From contig NZ_BMZP01000020.1 of NCBI RefSeq assembly GCF_014652855.1, positions 1 through 64,000 on the forward strand: 64,000 nt of DNA. Reading direction: 5' to 3'. Position numbers and translations under genes: made by a program. Each line of letters starts with the position of its first letter. Positions within the stretch are counted from its first letter, which is position 1. This stretch comes from Novosphingobium pokkalii. Lineage in GTDB: Bacteria > Pseudomonadota > Alphaproteobacteria > Sphingomonadales > Sphingomonadaceae. Below are positions 25,359-34,487 of this stretch, one piece after another. The notes under the pieces are model-generated. The model did no database searches, had not been told where the DNA came from, and saw only the letters and a list, made by a program, of their open reading frames with translations.

Positions 25359-25970
25359 GTGCCCACCCAGCTCGCCCATCCCCAGCCTGGCCAAGCCGCC
25401 ATGGCGCTTACGCCCTCGCACGTCGTGGCCTGGGTGGCGCGGCATGTGGTGCCGGCCGAGCCGCGCGTGCGGGCAGCGCTCTATCGTGCCGGGGTCAGCC
25501 CGGCCGATGCCGACGACCTGGTGCAGGAAGCCTATTGCCGCTTTGCCGCGATGGCCGAGGTGGACCACATCGCCGAGCCGGGCGCCTATTTCATGACCAT
25601 GGTCAAGAACCTGCGCCGCGATGCCCTGCGCCGCGCCGCCGTGGTGAAATTTGAAGACATTACGGAAAGTGCCGCGCTGTTCGTCACCGAAGAAGCACAC
25701 GGCGTGGAAGCGGTGGTGGCGGCGCGGATGCAACTGCGGCTGGTGGAGCGCCTGCTCGCCAGCCTGCCCGAGCGCTGCGCCACGATTTTCCGGTTGAAGC
25801 GGATCGAGGGCCTGTCGCAAAAGGCCATCGCCGCCCAGCTTGGCGTGAGCGAAAGCATCGTGGAAAACGATGTGCAGAAAGGGCTGAAGGCGATGCAACG
25901 GGCCATCGCGGAGCCGGCGGGCAAGGAATGGACAGGACTTGAGCAAGGGCGGGCCAGAACAACCGGTTGA
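25359..25970 (+). CDS. FecI-like ECF sigma factor
   Basis: 203 residues with sigma region 2 (GVSPADADDLVQEAYCRFAA) and region 4 (LPERCATIFRLKRIEGLSQK, AIAAQLGVSESIVENDVQKG). The start is a GTG at 25359 with GGAAGGA upstream. Its end overlaps the FecR-like gene by 32 bases. With the FecR-like protein and the STN-type receptor it forms a surface-signalling module: receptor occupancy releases the sigma factor to transcribe the receptor gene. Confidence 0.88.
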   Translation: MPTQLAHPQPGQAAMALTPSHVVAWVARHVVPAEPRVRAALYRAGVSPADADDLVQEAYCRFAAMAEVDHIAEPGAYFMTMVKNLRRDALRRAAVVKFEDITESAALFVTEEAHGVEAVVAARMQLRLVERLLASLPERCATIFRLKRIEGLSQKAIAAQLGVSESIVENDVQKGLKAMQRAIAEPAGKEWTGLEQGRARTTG

Positions 25971-26907
25971 AGACGGCACCGCCCATTGGGCGGCCCACTG
26001 GGCTGCCCGCATCGACGCAGAGCCCCGATCCGCACACGATCCCGATCTTGCCACCTGGCTGGCCGCCGATCCGCGCCACGCCGGCGCATTGCTGCGCGCG
26101 CGCGCCACGCTGGCGATGTTTGCGCCGGGCGCCAAGGCTGAGCCAGAGGCCCAACCGCAGCTCCCGCAACCGGCAAAGACGCAACGGCCCCGGCGCACCA
26201 TTGCGCTGCTGGGCGGGGTGGGTGCCGTGGCGGCAGCCCTGGCGCTGGCGCTGCTGCCGCGCGGGGGGCTGGCGGTGACCACGGGCGTGGGTGAAGTGCG
26301 CCGGCTGGGCCTGGCAGACGGTTCTGCCCTGGCGGTGGATGCCCGCTCCAGCCTGCACGTGGACGTGGCGCGCGGTGGGCGGCGCGAAGTGGCGATGGAG
26401 GCCGGTCGCGCCCTGTTCCGCGTGACGCACGATGCCGCCCATCCGTTTCAGGTGGTGGCTGGCGCCGTGACGATCACCGACGTGGGCACCGTGTTTGAAG
26501 TGACCCGCGATGAAGAGGCCGGCACCGTGGACGTGATCGTGAGCGAAGGCGCGGTGCGCGTGGCCACGCCGCAGGGCGCCCGCCTGCTGGTGGCGGGCCA
26601 ACGCGCCCGCTTTGCCGCGCGCGGACCGCTGCCCGCCGCCCGCGCGGTGGACAGTGCCACCCTGGCGCGCACGCTCGGCTGGACCGAAGGGCGGCTCGAC
26701 CTGGATGGCGAGACCCTGGGCGAAGCCATGGCCGAGATGAACCGGCACAACCAGTTGCAGATCGCGCTGGCCACGCCGGCGCTGGCCGGCGAACCGCTCT
26801 ATGGTGCATTCCGCCTCAACGATCCCACCGCCTTTGCCCAGGCCGTGGCCGCCAGCGTGGGCGCTCGCACGCGGCAAACTGCCGATGGCTTGGTGATTGA
26901 GCGTTAG
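25939..26907 (+). CDS. FecR-like transmembrane signal transducer
   Basis: 322 residues: an N-terminal cytoplasmic part with WAARIDAEPRSAHDPDLATW (the DUF4880-type Trp-rich start), one membrane helix (IALLGGVGAVAAALALALLP, about residues 90-110), and a periplasmic FecR domain with VTTGVGEVRRLGLADGSALA and a later DUF4974-like end. It starts at a TTG inside the sigma factor gene. It passes the signal from the receptor's N-terminal domain to the sigma factor. Confidence 0.87.
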   Translation: MSKGGPEQPVEDGTAHWAAHWAARIDAEPRSAHDPDLATWLAADPRHAGALLRARATLAMFAPGAKAEPEAQPQLPQPAKTQRPRRTIALLGGVGAVAAALALALLPRGGLAVTTGVGEVRRLGLADGSALAVDARSSLHVDVARGGRREVAMEAGRALFRVTHDAAHPFQVVAGAVTITDVGTVFEVTRDEEAGTVDVIVSEGAVRVATPQGARLLVAGQRARFAARGPLPAARAVDSATLARTLGWTEGRLDLDGETLGEAMAEMNRHNQLQIALATPALAGEPLYGAFRLNDPTAFAQAVAASVGARTRQTADGLVIER

Positions 26908-27020
26908 ATGCTTCGGGGCGCTGGCGCATTTTTTTGTGCGGCGCGCTAAGGAAAGCCCCCAGGCCCTTCGTCACCCCGGTGTCCCTGCCGAGAGCGGGAT
27001 CGTATGAGGGGTTTTTGCAA

Positions 27021-29813
27021 ATGTTCGCGCCGTTTCGCTCCGTCTCGACGCTTGCCCTGGCCGTGGCCGGGCTTTCCGCCATTCCCGCCGCCGCGCAGGG
27101 CATGATCGTGCCTGCGGCCGTCACCGTGCATGTGCCGGCCCAGGCCGTGGCCGACGCCGTGCACCAGTTCGCCGCCCAGGCCCATGTCCAGATCGTGGTT
27201 TCGGGCAGCATCGCGCGCGGCCATCGCAGCGTGGCGGTGGACGGCACGATGGACGTGTCGGCAGCGCTCGCCCGCATGCTCGGCCAGACCGGGCTGGTCG
27301 CGCGCAGCACCGGGCCGGGCGTGTTCGTGATCGTCGCCGAAAAAGGCGCGCTGGCGCCTGCCGCTGCGCAAGCCGAGCCGGGCGCGCAAGCCCCGGAAGG
27401 CTCCATTATCGTGACCGGCGTACGCGAGGCGCAGGAACAGGCCGCCGCCGAAAAGCGTGACGCGCTCAACGTGACCGAAACCCTGCGCGCCAACGACGTG
27501 GGCAAGCTGCCCGACCAGAACGTGGCCGAAGCGATCAAGCGCCTGCCCGGCCTGTCCGTCGCCAACGACCAGGGCGAAGGCCGCTATGCCATCGTGCGCG
27601 GCATCGATCCCGGCCTGCTCAACGTGACGCTCAATGGCCAGACCCTGCCCGCGCCCGAGCCCGATGGCCGCCAGGTGAAGCTGGACGACCTGCCCTCGGC
27701 GATGATCCAGGCCGTGACCGTGACCAAGTCGGTGCTGCCCAACCAGGATGCCAACGCGATTGCCGGCGAAGTGGCGATCCGCACCCGCACCGCGTTCGAC
27801 AGCAAGGCGCCTTTCACCTTCGACGCGCGCGGCGCGATCGGGCGCTATAGCCTGAACCACAAGACCGCGTGGGAAGCCGACGGCACCGTGGGCGGCCGCT
27901 TTGGCGCCGACGAGCAGTTCGGCGCGGTGGTTTCGGTCAACTATTCCAAGCGCAACATCGAGAGCGAGAACTACCAGGGTTCGAGCAACTGGGCCAATGG
28001 CCTGCCCGATGGCAACGGCATCCGCGACTACAACCTGACGCGCACCCGGCTGGGCGTGGTCGGCAATTTCGACTGGCATCCCTCGCCAACCGCCAAGATC
28101 TACCTGCGCACCAGCTATAGCGAATACAAGGACAACGAGACCCGCGACCAGAACCGCCTGGCGATCACCAACGCCACCACGATGGCCGCGACCGCCACGG
28201 TGCTGGTGCGCCGCCGGATCGAGAACGACAACACCAAGTCGGCCACGCTGGGCGGCGAGTTTTCCGACGTGGCGGGCGGCACCCTGTCGGTTTCGGGCGG
28301 GTGGACCCGTGCGGAAAAGAAAGACCCGCTGCGCAGCGAATTCACCTATTCCACCGCCAAGGGCGGCGTGACCACCACCTACAACGGCGGCACCTATCCC
28401 TACACGCTGGCGGCAACGACCGACATTTTCAACACGCCTTCGGCCTTCACGTTCAGCAAGGTGAATTTCGAGACCCGCCATGCCGCCGAGCAGATCTGGC
28501 AGGGCCGGATCGACTACAGCCACCCGCTGGGCGGCGATTCCACCTTTGCCGTGGGCGCCAAGCTGCTCTCGCGCGACAAGACCGACGACCATGACCGGCT
28601 GGACTACAAGACCACCGGCAAGATCGGGAAGACGGGCGGCGCGCTGGGCGATGTGGACTATGTGGGCGATACCAGCTTCATGGGCGGCCAGTTCGCCATG
28701 GGCTCACGGATCGACTATGCCAGTGCCAAGGCCTGGTTCGATGCCAACCCCACGCAATATGCGCTCGATGCCAGCGGCACGCTGTCAGACAGCCTGTCGA
28801 GCGACTATCGCGTGAAGGAAGACATCGTCGCCGCCTACGCCATGGCAACGATCAAGACCGGGGCGCTGACCCTGGTGCCTGGCGTGCGCATGGAGCACAC
28901 CGTGGACAAGGCCTTTGCCAAGATCGTCAACGCCGCCTCGACGCTGACCGATGGCTACAACAGCTATGGCCGCGCGGCCTATACCGACTTCTTCCCCGGC
29001 CTGACCGCGCGGATCGATGCGGCGCGCGGCCTGCTGCTCCGTGGCGCGGTGACCACTTCGATCGGGCGGCCCAACTATCCCGATCTGGCGCCCTACGTGA
29101 TCGCCGATACCAGCGGCACGATCCCTGCCGTCTCGATCGGCAATGCCGACCTGCAACCCTATCGCGCGATCAACTATGACGCGGGCGTGGAATATTACCC
29201 GGCGCCTGGCGCGATCCTGTCCGCCGGCTATTTCCACAAGGACATCCGCAACCCGATCTACAGCTTCGGCCAGACCGAAACCGGGGTGACGCTGGGCGGC
29301 ACGTATTATCCCTCCGCGCAGGTCACGCAGCCGATCAACGTGGACCGCGAGCAGCTTTCCGGCGTGGAATTCAACGTGCAGTACCAGTTCACCCGCCTGC
29401 CGGGCCTGCTCGCCGGCTTCGGGATTTCGGCCAACTACACCCACGTGTGGGGCGATGCCCATGGCGTGCAGGTGCGCGACGGGGCGATCCCGCTGGCCTA
29501 TCAATCGCGCGATGTCGGCAACGTGCAGGTGTTCTACGAAAAGTACGGCCTCTCGGCCCGCGTGGCGTTCAACTATCGCTCGGCCTATCTCGATACCCTG
29601 GGCAGCAGCGCGGCGACCGACCAGTATACCGACGGCAATGCCCAGCTCGACGTGCATGTGGCCTATCAGATCAAGCCGCAGTTCACCGTGTTCGGCGATG
29701 CCACCAACCTGACCGACGCGCCCTGGCGCCGCTATGAAGGGATCAAGAGCCAGTTGATCGAGCGCGAGCACTATGGATCGATGGTGCGCGGCGGCGTGCA
29801 GGTGCACTTCTGA
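27021..29813 (+). CDS. TonB-dependent receptor with STN signalling domain
   Basis: 930 residues: signal peptide, an N-terminal secretin/TonB short domain (about residues 30-110; VHVPAQAVADAVHQFAAQAH), a Pro/Ala linker, TonB-box-like SIIVTGVREAQEQAA, plug (VAEAIKRLPGLSVANDQGEG) and a beta-barrel ending in a terminal Phe (VQVHF). GAGGGG precedes the ATG at 27021. The stop shares a base with the phytase start. FecI-FecR-receptor order and the phytase next to it suggest uptake of an inositol phosphate, a phosphate ester or its metal complex. Confidence 0.9.
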   Translation: MFAPFRSVSTLALAVAGLSAIPAAAQGMIVPAAVTVHVPAQAVADAVHQFAAQAHVQIVVSGSIARGHRSVAVDGTMDVSAALARMLGQTGLVARSTGPGVFVIVAEKGALAPAAAQAEPGAQAPEGSIIVTGVREAQEQAAAEKRDALNVTETLRANDVGKLPDQNVAEAIKRLPGLSVANDQGEGRYAIVRGIDPGLLNVTLNGQTLPAPEPDGRQVKLDDLPSAMIQAVTVTKSVLPNQDANAIAGEVAIRTRTAFDSKAPFTFDARGAIGRYSLNHKTAWEADGTVGGRFGADEQFGAVVSVNYSKRNIESENYQGSSNWANGLPDGNGIRDYNLTRTRLGVVGNFDWHPSPTAKIYLRTSYSEYKDNETRDQNRLAITNATTMAATATVLVRRRIENDNTKSATLGGEFSDVAGGTLSVSGGWTRAEKKDPLRSEFTYSTAKGGVTTTYNGGTYPYTLAATTDIFNTPSAFTFSKVNFETRHAAEQIWQGRIDYSHPLGGDSTFAVGAKLLSRDKTDDHDRLDYKTTGKIGKTGGALGDVDYVGDTSFMGGQFAMGSRIDYASAKAWFDANPTQYALDASGTLSDSLSSDYRVKEDIVAAYAMATIKTGALTLVPGVRMEHTVDKAFAKIVNAASTLTDGYNSYGRAAYTDFFPGLTARIDAARGLLLRGAVTTSIGRPNYPDLAPYVIADTSGTIPAVSIGNADLQPYRAINYDAGVEYYPAPGAILSAGYFHKDIRNPIYSFGQTETGVTLGGTYYPSAQVTQPINVDREQLSGVEFNVQYQFTRLPGLLAGFGISANYTHVWGDAHGVQVRDGAIPLAYQSRDVGNVQVFYEKYGLSARVAFNYRSAYLDTLGSSAATDQYTDGNAQLDVHVAYQIKPQFTVFGDATNLTDAPWRRYEGIKSQLIEREHYGSMVRGGVQVHF

Positions 29814-31012
29814 TGCGCGCCCGGCTGCTGGCGGGCCTTGCCCTGACTGCCGCTTCCGCCCCGGCCATGGCGCAAGGCGCGCCGGTGGTGGGGCCGGTGG
29901 TGGAACAAGTGGTGGTGGTGATGCGCCATGGCGTGCGCCCGCCCACCAAGGACCCGGCCATGCCGGCCGGCTTTGCCAGCCAGCCCTGGCCAGCCTGGCC
30001 GGTGGCGCCCGGCTGGCTGACCCCGCACGGCGCGCAGGCGGTGGCCCGGCTCGGCAGCGCCGATGGCCGCGCGTTCCGCGCGCAACGGCTGTTGCCCGCG
30101 CGCGGCTGCCCGGCACGCGGGCAGGTTGTGGTGGTGGCCGACAGCGACCAGCGCACGATTGCCACCGCGCAGGCCTGGACCCGCAGCCTGGCGCCGGGCT
30201 GCGCGCTGCCGATCGATCATCTGGCGCAGGACGTGGAAGACCCGCGCTTCAACGGCATTGCCCATGGGCTGGCACCCTATGACCCGGCCGCAGTCGATGC
30301 AGCAGTGGCCGCAGCGGTCGGCCCCGGTGGCCTGCCTGCGCAGGACGCGCGGATGCAGCCGCTGACCGTGCGGCTCAACGCCATCCTGTGCGGCCCGGCC
30401 CGCAGCGATTGCGGCGTGGACCACAAGCCCACCACGATCGCGCCGGCCGTGCCGGGGCAGAAGCCCAAGCTTGCCGGGACGCTCGATCGCGCCTCCACTG
30501 CCGCGCAGGTCCTGCTGCTGGAATATGCCGAGGGCAAGCCGGCGCGCGAGGTTGGCTGGGGCCGCGCCAGTGCGGCCGACGTGACCGCGCTTTCGGCCTT
30601 TCATGCCCTGGAGTTCGCACTCGTCGCCCGGCCGCGCCCGGTGGCCCGCGCAAACTTTGCCGGGCTGGCGCCGATCGTGCGCCAGGGGCTGACCGGAACG
30701 GCCAAGGTCACGATGATCTCGGGCCACGACACGAACATCGCCAACCTCGCCGGGCTGCTCGATGCGCACTGGCAGGTACCCGGCTTTGCCGCTGACGATC
30801 CGGCACCGGGCGGTGCCTTCGTGATCGAGCGGCTGCGCGGCGCGGGTGGCGCGCGCCTGGTGCGGGTGCGCTATCGCGCGCAGACGCTCGATGCGATCCG
30901 CACCCTGGCCCCGCGCCCGCCGGTCAGCGTGGCCGTGCCGCTGCCCGGCTGCGCGCTACCGGGCCAGCCGACCATCTGCCCGCTGGACCGGTTCCTCGCC
31001 CTGCTGGGATAG
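29813..31012 (+). CDS. Histidine acid phosphatase (phytase / glucose-1-phosphatase type)
   Basis: 399 residues with a signal peptide (about 1-20). The catalytic RHGVRPP lies at residues 38-44 with nucleophile His39, and the proton donor pair His305-Asp306 is in MISGHDTNIA. Several Cys pairs could form disulfides in the periplasm. Members hydrolyse phytate or sugar phosphates; which of these cannot be told from sequence alone. Translation is coupled to the receptor gene (TGATG). The next gene is convergent, 17 bases away. Confidence 0.88.
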   Translation: MRARLLAGLALTAASAPAMAQGAPVVGPVVEQVVVVMRHGVRPPTKDPAMPAGFASQPWPAWPVAPGWLTPHGAQAVARLGSADGRAFRAQRLLPARGCPARGQVVVVADSDQRTIATAQAWTRSLAPGCALPIDHLAQDVEDPRFNGIAHGLAPYDPAAVDAAVAAAVGPGGLPAQDARMQPLTVRLNAILCGPARSDCGVDHKPTTIAPAVPGQKPKLAGTLDRASTAAQVLLLEYAEGKPAREVGWGRASAADVTALSAFHALEFALVARPRPVARANFAGLAPIVRQGLTGTAKVTMISGHDTNIANLAGLLDAHWQVPGFAADDPAPGGAFVIERLRGAGGARLVRVRYRAQTLDAIRTLAPRPPVSVAVPLPGCALPGQPTICPLDRFLALLG

Positions 31013-31029
31013 GAACCGGCGCGGCTTGA

Positions 31030-31917
31030 TCAGGCAAGATCGTGCCGCAACGTGGCGATATGCTCCGGCCCGATGCCGCAGCATCCGCCCAGGATCGTGG
31101 CACCTTCGGCTGCCCAGGCGCGGGCAAAGGCGGCATAGCCTTCGGGCGTCAGGTCCGCGCGGATCGGGCTGAGGCCGTTGTTGGCCTCGGCATCGGCACC
31201 CTGCGGCGGGAAGGCATTGGCATAGACGCCGATTGCCACGTCGGTGCCGGCCAGCGCCGCTTTCGCCTCGGCAACGGCGGCGGCCATCACTTCGGGCTGG
31301 CTGCAATTGAACAGCAGCGCTCTGGCACCCAGCCGCAGTGCGGCAGCGGCGGCTTCGGCCACGCTCTCGCCCGAGCGCAGTTGCGGCGCGGCGGCGGGGT
31401 CTTCATCGGCCAGGGTGAAGGAAAGCCACAGCGGCTTGCCCGTGGGGGCGACGAGGTCTGCCACCAGTTCCGCCTCGGCAATGGCCGACAGCGTTTCGGC
31501 CTGCCAGTGATCGACATGGGGCGCCAGCGCTTCCACCAGCACGGCCAGCACCGCGCGGCTGCGCGCCAGGTCGATCAGGTCGGGCCGGTAGGAGCCCGAG
31601 ACCGGCGGCAGCGATCCGGCCACCGCCACCTTGCGCGGCGCGGCATCGGCCACGTCGCGGGCCAGGCGCCCGGCGAGCGCGGCCCATTGCGCGCCATGGG
31701 CGTCGAACCGGTCCTGCCCGATGTGGAACGGCACCACGGCATAGCTGTTGGTGGTGATCACGTCGGCCCCGGCCTCGACATAGCGCTGGTGGACCTGCGC
31801 CACGAAGTGCGGCGCCTCGATCAGCGCCAGCGCCGACCATTCGGGCTGGCGGAACGGCGCACCGCTGCGCGCCAGTTCACGCCCGGTGCCGCCGTCGAGG
31901 ATGACCACGCCGCTCAC
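31030..31917 (-). CDS. mmuM: Homocysteine S-methyltransferase (MmuM-like)
   Basis: 295 residues with the zinc-binding Cys set: FNCSQPE (about residue 207) and GGCCGIGP near the end. The N-terminal ILDGGTGREL is typical. The enzyme makes methionine from homocysteine using S-methylmethionine or S-adenosylmethionine. It overlaps the stop of the upstream TonB receptor by four bases (ATGA). With the APC permease encoded divergently, this suggests uptake and use of S-methylmethionine. Confidence 0.85.
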   Translation of the reverse strand: MSGVVILDGGTGRELARSGAPFRQPEWSALALIEAPHFVAQVHQRYVEAGADVITTNSYAVVPFHIGQDRFDAHGAQWAALAGRLARDVADAAPRKVAVAGSLPPVSGSYRPDLIDLARSRAVLAVLVEALAPHVDHWQAETLSAIAEAELVADLVAPTGKPLWLSFTLADEDPAAAPQLRSGESVAEAAAAALRLGARALLFNCSQPEVMAAAVAEAKAALAGTDVAIGVYANAFPPQGADAEANNGLSPIRADLTPEGYAAFARAWAAEGATILGGCCGIGPEHIATLRHDLA

Positions 31918-34325
31918 AGGCTCACCGTCAGGCGCGCGTAATAGGCGCCGCCGTTGATGCCGTAGGGCGCGACGTGGGAATAGCGGTCATAGTTGAGCGC
32001 CTGGCCGATCTCGGTGGGAATGGCGCGCGGGTGCACGTCGAACAGGTTGGTGGCGCCCACGCCCACCCGCACTTGCGGGTTGATGCGATAGCCCACGTCG
32101 AGATCGGTGATCACGCGGCTGCCGGTGTCGATGATGTAATAGGGTTCGGCATAGCCCTGCGCCTGGCGCGCATTGCTGTAGAACGTGTTGCGCAAGGTGA
32201 CGTCCCAGCCGCCGTGGTTCCATGCCGTGGCGAGCGAGGCCTTCCACGAAGGCGTCGCCGTGGTCAGGTTGGTGCGCTGCACCGCATCGACCAGGGTGAG
32301 CCCGGCATCGGCCAGCACGGCGGGCGCGGCATGGACGCGGCGGATCGTGGTATCGACATAGGCCAGCCCGGCATCCCAGCGCAGCGCGCCGAGCAGGGCC
32401 ACCGGCGTGGTCCAGCTTGCCGTCACGTCCACCCCTTGCGTGCGGGTGTCGACGCCATTGGTGAAGAACACCGCGCTGACATTGTCGGCGGAAAGCCCGG
32501 CGGGAATCGTGGTGCCGTTGGCGGCGATCGCCGCCTGGGCCAGGTCGCCATAGAGATAGGCGCTTTCGATGATCCGGTTCTTCACGTCGATGCGATAGGC
32601 ATCGACCGTGATCGACAGCCCGCGCAGCGGCTCGGCCACGAAGCCCAGGCTGGCGCTGGTGGAGGTTTCCGGCTTGAGCGAAGGCGCGCCGAGCAGGTTG
32701 GCGCCGGGCGAGCCGAGCGGCAACTGGATCGAGGCATAGCCGGTGGTCACCGTGGTGGCCGAATAGTTCTGCTGCGCCAGGGTGGGCGCGTGGAACCCGG
32801 TGCTGACGCTGCCGCGCAGGGCGAAGCGGTCGGTCACGTCATAGCGGCTGGCCAGCTTGCCGTTGAGGCGGCTGCCCACGCCGTTGTAATGCTCCCAGCG
32901 CAAGGCGCCCGAAAGCTCCCACGCCTTGACCGGGCGCAGCGTCAGGTCGGCATAGCCGGCCACGCTGTTGCGATGCACATCGGCCGCGTCACTGGGGCGG
33001 AAGCCGGGGAAAGCCTGCGGCCCGCCGGAATAATACGAGGTCGGCTCGCCGGCGCGGATTTCATAGGTTTCATAACGGTTTTCCGCGCCGAACGCGAATG
33101 TGGCCGGGCCGGCCAGGCCCACGTCGAACTGGCGCTTCACATCGATGTTGCTGGTCCATTCCGACGCGGCAAAGCCGCCGACGTTGAAATCGGTCTGGGC
33201 ATTGCCAGTATCGGCCAGCAGATCGGGGTTGATCGTGGTGATGTTGCGCAGCTTGACCACGTCGCGGCCATAGGTGCTGGACAGGTCCACCGCCCACTCC
33301 CCGTGAGTCCTGATCCCGCCGGTCACGCTGAAATCGTGCTCGTTCAGGGTTTCCTGCGGGGTGAATCCGTTGGGATAGATCGCGTCCACCGCATCGGAAA
33401 ACCAGCCGGGCTGGCGCGGGTTCTCGTTCGCGCGCGCCTTGCGCCAGGCATACGTGCCGAAGCTGTAGAAATCGGCCACTTCGCCCAGCGGCCGGGTATA
33501 GTCATAGCCACCGCTCAGCACCACCGAGCGCGGCATGCCCTGCACCTTGGCCGGCTGCACGCCGCCGCTGTCGCCGCTGCGGTTGGTGAAATCCTGATAG
33601 CGATAGCCGGCCGAAAGATGCAGCACGCCGCCGTCCTTCAGGCTCACGCCCTTGTCGGCATTGGCCTGGATCGCGGCGCCGTCGCCCGCGTAATACTTGC
33701 CGCCCTGCACCGAGACGCTGCCCGAATTGGCATCGTCCTTGAGGATCACGTTGATCACCCCGGCGATCGCGTCGGAGCCATATTGCGCCGCCGCGCCATC
33801 GCGCAGCACTTCCACGCGGCCGACCGCCGCCTGGGGAATCATGTCGAGATCGACGACGTTCGAGCCTTGCGAAGGATCGCTGTCGGCATAGATGCTGGAC
33901 GAAAGGTGGCGGCGCTTGCCGTTGACCAGGATCAGCGTCTGGCTGGGCGAAAGCCCGCGCAGCGCAAAGGTGCGCGCCAGGGCGCCCACGTCATAGCCAA
34001 CAGCCGGCGCGTTGAACGAGGGCAGCACGCTGCGCAGCGAATCGACCAGGTTCGACTGGCCGGTGGCGGTTAGCGTATCGGCCTTGACCACGTCGATCGG
34101 GGTGGCGCTCTGCCGCGCCAGGCGGCCACTTTCGCGGGTGCCGGTGACGATGATCGCATCGCCGCTGGTGCCGCTGTCGGCAGCCGTGGGCGCCTCTGCC
34201 TGGGGAACTGGGGCCTGGGGAGCTTGGGCCTGGGGCGCGGCCAGCGCGCTCGCGCTCACCGAAAGGCCAAGGGAAACCAGCGCCAGCCGCAGCGGCGCGC
34301 GAGAGGAAACGACGGAAACTGCCAC
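31914..34325 (-). CDS. TonB-dependent receptor linked to MmuM
   Basis: 803 residues: signal peptide, an Ala-Pro-Gln-rich linker, DAIIVTGTRESGRLARQSAT (TonB box), plug with GLSPSQTLILVNGKRRHLSS and VEVLRDGAAAQYGSDAIAGV, and a barrel ending in LTVSL. There is no STN domain, so it is not a sigma-signalling receptor. It is the first gene of a two-gene operon with mmuM, so its ligand is probably a methyl-sulfur amino acid or peptide (inference). Confidence 0.88.
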   Translation of the reverse strand: MAVSVVSSRAPLRLALVSLGLSVSASALAAPQAQAPQAPVPQAEAPTAADSGTSGDAIIVTGTRESGRLARQSATPIDVVKADTLTATGQSNLVDSLRSVLPSFNAPAVGYDVGALARTFALRGLSPSQTLILVNGKRRHLSSSIYADSDPSQGSNVVDLDMIPQAAVGRVEVLRDGAAAQYGSDAIAGVINVILKDDANSGSVSVQGGKYYAGDGAAIQANADKGVSLKDGGVLHLSAGYRYQDFTNRSGDSGGVQPAKVQGMPRSVVLSGGYDYTRPLGEVADFYSFGTYAWRKARANENPRQPGWFSDAVDAIYPNGFTPQETLNEHDFSVTGGIRTHGEWAVDLSSTYGRDVVKLRNITTINPDLLADTGNAQTDFNVGGFAASEWTSNIDVKRQFDVGLAGPATFAFGAENRYETYEIRAGEPTSYYSGGPQAFPGFRPSDAADVHRNSVAGYADLTLRPVKAWELSGALRWEHYNGVGSRLNGKLASRYDVTDRFALRGSVSTGFHAPTLAQQNYSATTVTTGYASIQLPLGSPGANLLGAPSLKPETSTSASLGFVAEPLRGLSITVDAYRIDVKNRIIESAYLYGDLAQAAIAANGTTIPAGLSADNVSAVFFTNGVDTRTQGVDVTASWTTPVALLGALRWDAGLAYVDTTIRRVHAAPAVLADAGLTLVDAVQRTNLTTATPSWKASLATAWNHGGWDVTLRNTFYSNARQAQGYAEPYYIIDTGSRVITDLDVGYRINPQVRVGVGATNLFDVHPRAIPTEIGQALNYDRYSHVAPYGINGGAYYARLTVSL

Positions 34326-34487
34326 GAGAACCCCGGATGGATAGGACGCCAGAAAAATCCACCTAATGACTTGAGTATTATTCGGTCAAATGAGCAGTTC
34401 AAAACATGCCAATCCTTGCACGGACTGTGGCAATCGCGCACTAGGACCGCCGACACCCTTGGCCCCCAGCCTTCGGAAAGTACCTGT

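Noticed and set aside
26946..28592. A 548-codon antisense frame in the FecA-like receptor gene
   Set aside because: Shadow; the sense frame has STN, TonB box and plug.
31974..34073. A 699-codon frame opposite the TonB receptor
   Set aside because: Antisense shadow of a receptor with TonB box, plug and barrel motifs.
34326..34487. SAM-sensing riboswitch before the methionine-related genes
   Set aside because: No conserved SAM-II, SAM/SAH or SAH-type core could be recognised in the 162 bases.
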